From NCBI GenBank assembly GCA_025966335.1, contig JAICRS010000086.1, positions 1-11,384 on the forward strand: a DNA stretch of 11,384 bases. Reading direction: 5' to 3'. The position numbers were made by a program, and so were the translations under genes. Below, in pieces: positions 1-4,850 of the stretch; the first letter of the stretch is position 1; every line of letters begins with the position of its first letter. The notes below the pieces were generated by a model. It was not told where the DNA came from. It saw only the letters and a program-made list of their open reading frames with translations, and searched no databases. Source of the stretch: Nocardioidaceae bacterium (lineage in GTDB: Bacteria > Actinomycetota > Actinomycetes > Propionibacteriales > Nocardioidaceae).

Positions 1-133
1 GATCGACCTCGGCCCCGGTGCCGGCCATGACGGAGGCCGGGTCGTATTCGAGGGCACACCCGCCGACCTCGTCGCCGGCCGCTCCACCCTCACCGGCGAG
101 CACCTCGCGGACTACGTCGGAAGCTCACGATGA
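1..133 (+). CDS. UvrA-family ATPase, C-terminal fragment (partial at left edge)
   Basis: Reading codons from base 2, the last 43 residues of a protein enter from the left edge and stop at TGA 131-133. The visible tail has the order IDLGPGAGHDGGRVVFEGTP, then ADLV, then STLTGEHLADYVG. This is the hallmark end of UvrA proteins: the signature/D-loop follow-on of the second ABC ATPase domain, then the short C-terminal tail. UvrA binds damaged DNA and hydrolyses ATP in nucleotide excision repair. Actinobacteria also carry shorter UvrA paralogues (UvrA2/DrrC type) linked to resistance to DNA-binding drugs. The fragment cannot tell canonical UvrA from a paralogue, although the downstream partner leans slightly towards a paralogue. 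Its stop overlaps the next gene's start (ATGA, 130-133), so the two are probably co-translated. Confidence 0.85.
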   Translation, partial: IDLGPGAGHDGGRVVFEGTPADLVAGRSTLTGEHLADYVGSSR

Positions 134-591
134 GCCGGCACATCCAGGTCACCTTCGACGCCCACGACCCCCGGGCGCTGTCGACCTTCTGGCGCGACGT
201 GCTGGGCTACGTCCATCCCGGCCCTCCCGGCGTCGACCTGGCTGACGACGCCGATCCGCTGGCCGCGTGGGACGACTTCCTGGCGCAGGTCGGCGTACCG
301 GAGGATCAGCGCAACACCAGATCGGCCATCGAGGACCCGGACGGGCACGGCCCTCGGCTGTTCTTCCAGCAGGTGCCGGAGGACAAGGTCGCCAAGAACC
401 GCGTCCACCTCGACGTCCGTGCGGCGCCCGGACTGGAGGCCGAGGAACGGATGGCGACGCTCGAGGCCGAGTGCGACCGGCTCGTCGCGCTGGGAGCGTC
501 GCGGGTGCGTCGCTTCGAGCCCGAGCCGCCGATGAGCGCCGGCTGGATCGTGATGGCCGACCCCGAAGGCAACGAGTTCTGCCTGGACTGA
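130..591 (+). CDS. VOC-superfamily (glyoxalase-like) protein
   Basis: This 153-residue protein looks like two beta-alpha-beta-beta-beta modules (about residues 4-82 and 91-153), as in the vicinal oxygen chelate fold. The opening HIQVTFDAHDPRALSTFWRD, the mid-protein RVHLDV and the closing MADPEGNEFCLD match the pattern of actinobacterial glyoxalase-like proteins. The family includes glyoxalases, dioxygenases and drug-binding resistance proteins, and most members of this subtype have no assigned substrate. The start is ATG 130, overlapping the UvrA-like stop. A modest GGAAG lies 6 bases upstream (119-123), so translational coupling is likely. No signal peptide is seen, so the protein is cytoplasmic. 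Family assignment is firm; function is unknown. Binding or modification of a DNA-targeting compound is one possibility given its partner. Confidence 0.88.
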   Translation: MSRHIQVTFDAHDPRALSTFWRDVLGYVHPGPPGVDLADDADPLAAWDDFLAQVGVPEDQRNTRSAIEDPDGHGPRLFFQQVPEDKVAKNRVHLDVRAAPGLEAEERMATLEAECDRLVALGASRVRRFEPEPPMSAGWIVMADPEGNEFCLD

Positions 592-747
592 CCTCGTCTG
601 TTGAGCCGGTGGGCGGCCGCGGCCAACGGCCACACGCGCCTGTCGGCACCGACGCGCACACCGTCGTTAGGTACGCCCCGGACAGGGACACTCGTCAGGT
701 GGGCCAGCAGGGAGTCTGGCGTCATCGCTGGGCCTGTGTAGATTGCC

Positions 748-772
748 GATAAGCGACATTATGTCAACTATC
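748..772. repeat. 25-bp interrupted palindrome, possible recombinase or regulator site
   Basis: The arms read GATA-N3-GACAT-T-ATGTC-N3-TATC, centred on base 760. Nine of twelve symmetric base pairs match, and the three mismatched pairs are together in each arm. The site is AT-rich compared with its surroundings. Such a two-part dyad suits a dimeric regulator or a tyrosine-recombinase core. Neither protein is encoded nearby, so function is inference. Confidence 0.5.
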
Positions 773-774
773 AT

Positions 775-804
775 GGGCTGGGAGGGAGCAAGTGGGTCCA
801 GCCC
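775..804. repeat. Inverted repeat, 7-bp arms
   Basis: GGGCTGG (775-781) pairs exactly with CCAGCCC (798-804) across a 16-base loop. A competing pairing exists between GGAGGG (781-786) and CCCTCC (803-808). No T-tract follows, so an ordinary terminator is not supported. It could be a fold in an RNA leader, or chance in GC-rich DNA. Confidence 0.3.
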
Positions 805-824
805 CTCCCCGACAGAAGGCCCCT

Positions 825-960
825 CACCGATCGCAATCGATTCGCAGCCGCGCCGGGCACTCCAGGCACAACAGCACATGTGTGCCCGTGTGACACTGTC
901 CGGCGAGAAAAACGTGTTACAGCAGCACACATGTGCCGCTTGTGTCGTCCGGGTGGGTCG
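825..960. repeat. Repeat module 1: leader, one 51-bp unit, 38-bp terminal half-unit
   Basis: The leader contains CACCGATCG (825-833) and ATTCGCAGCCGCG (840-852), then CCAGGCACAA. A full 51-bp unit (872-922) follows, then a truncated terminal unit (923-960) that keeps only the first part of the repeat and changes to CCGCTTGTGTCGT. The same order recurs at 1041-1225. Each unit start carries GCACA-N2-TGTGC (874-885 and 925-936). The full unit also has GTGT-G-ACAC (888-896) followed by TGTCCGGCGAGAAA. The leader has an extra CAATCG (834-839) missing from module 2. Confidence 0.85.
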
Positions 961-982
961 GGTTCACCGTTCGGCTACGAAC

Positions 983-1030
983 TGGTCAAGAATGGGCTGG
1001 CCGCGGCCGAGAACCCGTTGTTCTTGACCA
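983..1030. repeat. Perfect 10-bp inverted repeat between the two modules
   Basis: TGGTCAAGAA (983-992) and TTCTTGACCA (1021-1030) are exact reverse complements separated by 28 bases. The loop contains a second perfect palindrome, GGCCGCGGCC (999-1008), and a GGG/CCC pair (994-996 with 1014-1016) that can extend the stem with an asymmetric bulge. The element sits between the two repeat modules. It may be a structured RNA hairpin or the inverted ends of a small element. Confidence 0.6.
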
Positions 1031-1040
1031 CTTCCGGACG

Positions 1041-1225
1041 CACCGATCGATTCGCAGCCGCGGTCCGGCTCGACGCCAGGCACAACAGCACATGTGTGCC
1101 CGTGTGACACAGTCCGGCGAAAAATACGTGTCCAAACAGCACACCTGTGCTCGTGTGACACTGTCCGGCGAGAAATGCGGGTTACAACAGCACACCTGTG
1201 CCGCTTGTGTCGTGCGGGTGGGTCG
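1041..1225. repeat. Repeat module 2: leader, two 51-bp units, 38-bp terminal half-unit
   Basis: This is a second copy of the module at 825-960 with one more unit. The leader holds CACCGATCG (1041-1049) and ATTCGCAGCCGCG (1050-1062). Full units lie at 1086-1136 and 1137-1187, and the terminal half-unit at 1188-1225. By eye, the units at 1086 and 1137 each match the unit at 872 at 44 of 51 bases, and the two terminal half-units match at 36 of 38. GCACA-N2-TGTGC recurs at 1088-1099, 1139-1150 and 1190-1201. The central two bases vary (TG, CA, CC) while the arms do not. Confidence 0.85.
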
Positions 1226-1295
1226 AGACGCTCGCGCCGTCTCATCAACCGCCTGCAGGAGCTGCGTCCACGCGAAGCTAATTAGGACCGTCTTG

Positions 1296-1328
1296 CGGAC
1301 AGCCGGTGTCCGGAACCGCGCCTAGCGT
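1296..1328 (+). promoter_or_regulatory. Probable promoter region with dyad, upstream of the second VOC gene
   Basis: TAGCGT (1323-1328) fits the actinobacterial TANNNT -10 pattern and lies 38 bases before the start codon. A perfect dyad CGGACA-GCCGG-TGTCCG (1296-1312) covers where a -35 element would be, and no good TTGACA match is seen at 17-18 bases. An operator overlapping the promoter, or an activator-dependent promoter, would explain this. Both are inferred. Confidence 0.4.
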
Positions 1329-1366
1329 GTGTCGGTGAAAGCCGAACAACGCATGAGAGGCAGACC

Positions 1367-1744
1367 ATGGACTTCGAGCTCCAGCTCATCGCCATCCCGG
1401 TTTCCGACGTCGACCGGGCCAAGGCGTTCTACACCGACCGGGCCGGCTTCCACGCCGATCACGACCACCGGGTCGATGACCACATCCGCTTCGTCCAGCT
1501 GACCCCGCCGGGCTCGGCCTGCTCGATCGCGATCGGCACCGGCCTGCTGGACGGAACGGTGCAACCGGGATCGGCACAGGGAATGCAACTGGTCGTCGGC
1601 GACATCGTGGCCGCGCGCGATGAGCTCGCCGGACGCGGTGTCGACGTCACCGAGGTGCAAGACTTCCCGTGGGGCCGGTTCGTGTTCTTCAGTGACCCGG
1701 ACGGCAACCGCTGGGCGGTGCAGGAGATTCCCGCGCGCGGATGA
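1367..1744 (+). CDS. VOC-superfamily (glyoxalase/bleomycin-resistance type) protein
   Basis: This is a 125-residue, single-domain VOC protein. The start ATG 1367 is supported by GAGAGG (1355-1360) six bases upstream. Family features are LQLIAIPVSDVDRAKAFYTD at the N-terminus, QLVVGDIVAARDELAGRGV in the middle, and SDPDGNRWAVQE at residues 109-120. In metal-binding relatives the acidic residue at the position of E120 is a metal ligand. Proteins of this length usually work as dimers with the active site between subunits. The substrate is unknown. The gene stands alone downstream of the repeat region, with its own probable promoter. It converges with the minus-strand VOC gene, with only 16 bases between the stops. 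It is not obviously a recent duplicate of either neighbouring VOC gene, since the sequences differ throughout. Confidence 0.9.
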   Translation: MDFELQLIAIPVSDVDRAKAFYTDRAGFHADHDHRVDDHIRFVQLTPPGSACSIAIGTGLLDGTVQPGSAQGMQLVVGDIVAARDELAGRGVDVTEVQDFPWGRFVFFSDPDGNRWAVQEIPARG

Positions 1745-1760
1745 GGCGCACCCCGCGCAA

Positions 1761-2150
1761 TTAGTTCATCTGCGCGAGCTGGATCAGGTTTCCGCAGGTG
1801 TCGTCGAACACCGCCACGCTGACCGGGCCCATCGACGTCGGCTCCTGGGTGAACCGGACGCCGAGACCGCTCAGCCTGGCGTACTCCGCGTCCAGGTCGT
1901 CGACGGCGAAGCTCGTCGCCGGGATGCCCTCGTGGAAGACGCCCTCCTGGAACGCCTTGGCGATCGGGGTGGTGTTCGGCTCGAGCAGCAGCTCGATGCC
2001 GTCCGGGTCGGCCGCGGAGGCGACGGTCAGCCACCTCGCCTCCCCCATGTCGATGTTCTGCTTCTCCACGAACCCCAGCACCGTGGTGTAGAACTCGAGC
2101 GCCTTGAGCTGGTCCTTCACGAACACGCTGGTCACAGCGATCCTGATCAT
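1761..2150 (-). CDS. VOC-superfamily protein, coupled to the pentapeptide gene
   Basis: This 129-residue VOC-fold protein opens IRIAVTSVFVKDQLKALEFY, has PDGIELLLEP near residues 49-58 and ends with the DDTCGNLIQL motif. That ending is typical of glyoxalase-like proteins related to the bleomycin-resistance group. Two in-frame ATGs are possible, at 2156 and 2150. The upstream GGAGGG lies directly against the first but six bases from the second, so 2150 is chosen. The stop of the pentapeptide-repeat gene (2155-2153) is two bases before this start and overlaps the first ATG, which strongly suggests translational coupling. No catalytic substrate can be assigned. Cytoplasmic by absence of a signal or membrane segment. 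Confidence 0.88.
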   Translation of the reverse strand: MIRIAVTSVFVKDQLKALEFYTTVLGFVEKQNIDMGEARWLTVASAADPDGIELLLEPNTTPIAKAFQEGVFHEGIPATSFAVDDLDAEYARLSGLGVRFTQEPTSMGPVSVAVFDDTCGNLIQLAQMN

Positions 2151-2152
2151 CG

Positions 2153-2782
2153 TCATCCCTCCGGGAACGGTCGTACGTCGAGTCCGAGCGCGCCGGCCAG
2201 GACCACCGCCTGGTCGACGTCGATCACCGCCCGTTTCGCCTCGGTGGCCAGCGGATCGAGCGTTGATAGGTCCGAGCCGCGCAAGTCGCAGCCGGACAGG
2301 TCCGCGGCCTGCAGCCACGCGCCGGAGAGGTCGGCCCCGGTCAGGATCGCCCCCTCGAACCGGGCGCCGGTGAGGTCGGCCTCGCGCAGCCGGCAGTCGG
2401 TGAACGACGCTCCGCGCAGGTCCGCGCCGGGGAACCCGACGAACGACCAGTCCCCGCCGGCCACCTTCAGCACTCCGTACGAGCACCGGTCGAACATCGT
2501 GCCCATCATCTTGCACCGCGTGAACGTCGCGTCGAAGAACGAGCACCGGGTGAACGTGCAGTTCGTGAACGCGCAGTCGGTGAGCGCCGCGGCGTTGAGG
2601 GCCACGTCGCGGAACGTGCACTCGTCGAAGACCGCTCCGGAACCCGACACCTCGGTCATGTCCACGTCCAGGAACGCGACCCTGGTGTGCTGCTGCCCGG
2701 TCAGGTCCCGCCGGTCCCAGTCCTCGTGGTGCACCTCGGTCTCGGTCAGCGGAGGTGGGAGTCCATGCTTCCGGTCGGCCAC
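2153..2782 (-). CDS. Pentapeptide-repeat protein (Qnr/MfpA-like fold)
   Basis: This is a 209-residue protein with roughly 30 consecutive five-residue repeats between about residues 27 and 178. They are first phenylalanine-centred (CTFTR, CSFFD, ATFTR), then the classical A(D)LXX type (ADLRG, ADLTG, ADLSG, CDLRG, SDLST). Such repeats form a right-handed quadrilateral beta-helix. Qnr and MfpA members mimic DNA and protect gyrase, but many homologues have no known target. The last ~30 residues (LDPLATEAKRAVID onward) look like a C-terminal helix, the place where MfpA/Qnr proteins dimerise. The start is GTG 2782, with an excellent AGGAGG (2793-2788) five bases upstream. It is coupled to the downstream VOC gene. 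Its leader carries four tandem 11-bp repeats. The fold is certain; gyrase protection is conjecture. Confidence 0.9.
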   Translation of the reverse strand: MADRKHGLPPPLTETEVHHEDWDRRDLTGQQHTRVAFLDVDMTEVSGSGAVFDECTFRDVALNAAALTDCAFTNCTFTRCSFFDATFTRCKMMGTMFDRCSYGVLKVAGGDWSFVGFPGADLRGASFTDCRLREADLTGARFEGAILTGADLSGAWLQAADLSGCDLRGSDLSTLDPLATEAKRAVIDVDQAVVLAGALGLDVRPFPEG

Positions 2783-2793
2783 GTGTTCCTCCT

Positions 2794-2838
2794 CCCCTGT
2801 CGAGCCCCCTGTCGAGCCCCTGTCGAGCCCCTGTCGAG
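2794..2838. repeat. Four tandem copies of an 11-bp unit in the pentapeptide-gene leader
   Basis: On the plus strand the unit is CCCCTGTCGAG, at 2794-2804, 2805-2816 (one extra C), 2817-2827 and 2828-2838. On the minus strand this is CTCGACAGGGG repeated up to the AGGAGG of the pentapeptide gene, so each copy presents a purine-rich AGGGG. The last copy can also pair CTGTC (2831-2835) with GACAG (2843-2847). The array is a candidate slippage site affecting promoter spacing or translation. Confidence 0.85.
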
Positions 2839-2840
2839 CC

Positions 2841-2870
2841 GGGACAGCCCACCCTACCGACCGCTACATT
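2841..2870 (+). promoter_or_regulatory. Probable sigma-70-type promoter of lhgO
   Basis: GGGACA (2841-2846, four of six to TTGACA) is followed after 18 bases by TACATT (2865-2870, TANNNT). This predicts transcription from about 2877 and a leader of about 23 bases before ATG 2900. The -35 region touches the tandem repeats, so the two divergent genes may share control. Confidence 0.5.
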
Positions 2871-2899
2871 GGGGCCCGGTCGAGGCAGATGGGGCGCAG

Positions 2900-4108
2900 A
2901 TGGGGTCGACGTACGACGTCACGATGGTCGGCGCGGGCATCGTCGGCCTCGCCACCGCGTGGGAGCTGCACACCAGGCATCCGCAGCTGCGGATCGCCGT
3001 GCTCGACAAGGAGGCCGAGCCCGGCCGGCACCAGAGCAGCCACAACAGCGGTGTGCTGCACGCGGGGATCTACTACAAGCCCGGATCCCTGAAGGCACAG
3101 CTGTGTGTGCGGGGCAAGGCGATGATGGAACGGTTCGCCGACGAGCACGACATCCCCTACCGGACCTGCGGCAAGCTGATCGTCGCGCTCGGCGAGGACG
3201 AGCTCGGCCGGCTCGGCGACCTGGAGGCCCGCGGACGGCAGAACGGGGTCGGCGGGCTGCGGATGGTCGGCCCCGAGGAGATGCGTGAGATCGAGCCGTA
3301 CGCCGCGGGTGTCCGCGCCCTGCACGTGCCCGGCACCGGCATCATCGACTTCACCCGCGTCGTCTCCGCGCTCACCGACCTGCTCCGCGGCGACGGCGTG
3401 CCCGTGCTGACCGGCCATGAGGTCATCGCGATCCGCAGCCGCGGCGGGGTGCAGGTGCTGGAGACGCCGGCCGGTGAGGTGCACACCCGCAAGCTGATCA
3501 GCTGCGCCGGACTGCAGTCGGACCGGGTGGCGTCCCTCAACACCACGCCGCGGGTACAGGTCGTCCCGTTCCGCGGTGACTACTACACGCTGCGGCCCGA
3601 CGCCCGTTACCTGTGCCACGGGCTGATCTACCCGGTGCCCGACCCGAGCCTGCCGTTCCTTGGTGTGCACTTCACCAGACGTGCGGACGGCGAGGTGTGG
3701 GCCGGGCCGAACGCAGTGCTCGCGACCGCCCGTGAGGGCTACACCCGTACCGACCTTGACCTTCACGACCTGGCGCAGACGCTGCGTTATCCCGGTTTCC
3801 GGAAGCTTGCCCGCCGCTACTGGCGCACCGGCGCGGCCGAGGTCTGGCGGGACGCCGTCAAGTCCTCCTTCGTCAAGGAGCTGCAGCGCTACGTTCCCGC
3901 GGTGCGCGCCGACCAGCTCACGTTCGGCCCGTCCGGCGTGCGCGCGCAGGCGGTCGCGCAGGACGGGGGCATGGTCGACGACTTCCACCTCGAGGCCGAC
4001 GGTGACAGCGTGCACGTGCTCAACGCCCCCTCCCCCGCGGCCACCGCCTCGCTGGCGATCGCCGGTCACCTGGCCGACGAGGTGGCCAGCCGTTTCTCGC
4101 TGTCGTAG
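2900..4108 (+). CDS. lhgO: L-2-hydroxyglutarate oxidase/dehydrogenase (FAD-dependent)
   Basis: This 402-residue protein oxidises (S)-2-hydroxyglutarate to 2-oxoglutarate, passing electrons to oxygen or membrane quinones. In cells it recovers a metabolite produced by side reactions or by lysine degradation. The N-terminal FAD Rossmann motif is GAGIVG (residues 11-16), with the ribose-binding acid in VLDKE (34-38). Family-typical stretches are HQSSHNSGVLHAGIYY (44-59), KPGSLKAQLC (60-69), a conserved CGKLIVAL, and GIIDFTRV. The length agrees with LhgO proteins. ATG 2900 is chosen because upstream in-frame sequence is non-coding repeat. The ribosome site is weak (GGGGCGCAG). It is divergent from the pentapeptide gene, and no lysine-catabolic csiD/gabT partners are in view, so it probably acts in metabolite repair here. 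Confidence 0.92.
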   Translation: MGSTYDVTMVGAGIVGLATAWELHTRHPQLRIAVLDKEAEPGRHQSSHNSGVLHAGIYYKPGSLKAQLCVRGKAMMERFADEHDIPYRTCGKLIVALGEDELGRLGDLEARGRQNGVGGLRMVGPEEMREIEPYAAGVRALHVPGTGIIDFTRVVSALTDLLRGDGVPVLTGHEVIAIRSRGGVQVLETPAGEVHTRKLISCAGLQSDRVASLNTTPRVQVVPFRGDYYTLRPDARYLCHGLIYPVPDPSLPFLGVHFTRRADGEVWAGPNAVLATAREGYTRTDLDLHDLAQTLRYPGFRKLARRYWRTGAAEVWRDAVKSSFVKELQRYVPAVRADQLTFGPSGVRAQAVAQDGGMVDDFHLEADGDSVHVLNAPSPAATASLAIAGHLADEVASRFSLS

Positions 4109-4170
4109 CGGTCGCCGCGCAACCGTGTGGCCCGCACGTGTCCGCTCCTGCGCGGTGGGTAAGGGACGAC

Positions 4171-4575
4171 ATGTCGCCTTCAGCCGCCGAGATCCTTCCG
4201 GAGTCGAGCCTGCGCGAGGTCGTCGACGTCTTCGTCAGACTGGTGGAGGCCGCGGGCGCCGTCATCATCTTCGTGGGTGCACTCGTCGCCGTCGTGCTGT
4301 TCCTGCGGGCATTGCCGAAACGAGATCCCGACGAGTTCGTGCCGGTCCGGCTCACGCTCGGCAGGTTCCTCGCCCTGGGTCTGGAGTTCCAGCTGGCCAG
4401 CGACATCCTGCGCACGACGATCGCACCCAGCTTCGAGGAGCTCGGCAAGCTCGCCGCGGTCGCCGCGATCCGGACCGCGCTGAACTTCTTCCTGGCCCGC
4501 GAGATCCGTGAGGAACAACGAGTGATCGCCGAGCGTCAGCAGGTCAGGCGCGAGCCCGAACCGGACCTGACATGA
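4171..4575 (+). CDS. DUF1622-family membrane protein
   Basis: This is a 134-residue protein of the DUF1622 family, recognisable from RLTLGRFLALGLEFQLASDI (residues 60-79), the following LRTTIAP, and AAIRTALNFFL (98-108). One clear membrane segment runs about 25-48. Two further hydrophobic stretches at about 61-80 and 92-109 are probably membrane-embedded. The C-terminus is charged and helical (EIREEQRVIAERQQVRRE). A GTG at 4138 would extend it by 11 residues, but ATG 4171 has AAGGGA (4161-4166) four bases upstream and starts where family similarity begins. The last four bases overlap the next gene (ATGA). The biochemical role of the family is unknown. Confidence 0.87.
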   Translation: MSPSAAEILPESSLREVVDVFVRLVEAAGAVIIFVGALVAVVLFLRALPKRDPDEFVPVRLTLGRFLALGLEFQLASDILRTTIAPSFEELGKLAAVAAIRTALNFFLAREIREEQRVIAERQQVRREPEPDLT

Positions 4576-4850
4576 CCGAGCTCCTCGCCGATCTCGCCAC
4601 GTGGGTGAGCGCAACCGCCATCGTTGTCGGCGTGCTGGTCCTGCCGGCGACGAAGGCTCCGCGGACGGCGCTCGGTGTGACCCTCGACCTCCTGCTCGCC
4701 GCTGGCCTGCTGCGGCTCAGCGCTTCGCTGGACTGGCCCGCCATCGGTGCCGCCGCCGCCATCATCGCCGTACGCAAGCTGGTCAGTGAGGCGCTGCGTG
4801 GCACGCCGGCAACAGGCGCGAACGCCCCCGCTGCCGACCTGCAACGATGA
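4572..4850 (+). CDS. Small hypothetical membrane protein, coupled to DUF1622 gene
   Basis: This is a 92-residue protein with three predicted hydrophobic segments (about residues 11-26, 33-48 and 55-68) and a polar Ala/Pro-rich tail. I do not recognise a named family, although similar small proteins follow DUF1622 genes in my recollection of actinobacteria. ATG 4572 lies inside the stop of the DUF1622 gene (ATGA, 4572-4575). Its own stop overlaps the next start in the same way (ATGA, 4847-4850), so it sits in a tightly coupled three-gene unit. Partnership with DUF1622 in the membrane is a reasonable inference. Third-position G/C bias supports real coding. Confidence 0.75.
   Translation: MTELLADLATWVSATAIVVGVLVLPATKAPRTALGVTLDLLLAAGLLRLSASLDWPAIGAAAAIIAVRKLVSEALRGTPATGANAPAADLQR

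Larger units (their letters stand above)
592..1366. other. 775-base gene-free region, rich in repeats and palindromes
   Basis: I see no convincing gene here. Reading frames exist on both strands, but none has a ribosome binding site with a recognisable protein. Several frames stay open across the repeats only because the repeat period, 51, is divisible by three. In order the stretch holds an inverted repeat (775-781 with 798-804), preceded by a 25-bp interrupted palindrome (748-772). Then come repeat module 1 (825-960), a spacer with a perfect 10-bp inverted repeat (983-1030), repeat module 2 (1041-1225), a small 6-bp hairpin (1225-1230 with 1238-1243), and the promoter region of the next VOC gene. 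It could be a regulatory array, a small-RNA locus, a remnant of a mobile element, or a dispersed genomic repeat. The sequence alone does not decide. Confidence 0.7.

Noticed and set aside
741..767. Minus-strand TTGACA promoter reading left from the 25-bp palindrome
   Set aside because: The -10 candidate at 17-18 bases is poor and no leftward gene lies downstream.
1024..1052. TTGACC-N17-TCGATT promoter in front of repeat module 2
   Set aside because: The -10 candidate does not fit TANNNT, and the TTGACC belongs to the arm of the inverted repeat.
825..1225. CRISPR array
   Set aside because: The 51-bp units are directly contiguous with no unique spacers between them, the repeats differ from each other, and no cas gene is present.
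667..1325. Small Cys-rich genes across the repeats, on either strand (for example 880-1107 plus, 986-1195 minus, 933-1325 plus)
   Set aside because: No ribosome binding sites or family resemblance. The frames are open because the repeat length is divisible by three. Kept only as a finding to check.
2851..2880. Minus-strand promoter for the pentapeptide gene with TAGGGT -10
   Set aside because: The -10 fits TANNNT, but no acceptable -35 hexamer is found at 17-18 bases. Too weak to list as a feature.
1620..3092. 490-residue plus-strand open frame
   Set aside because: It runs antisense through the VOC and pentapeptide genes, both of which have clear family motifs and good start sites.
2864..4069. 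401-residue minus-strand open frame
   Set aside because: It is antisense to lhgO, which shows the FAD motif and family signatures.
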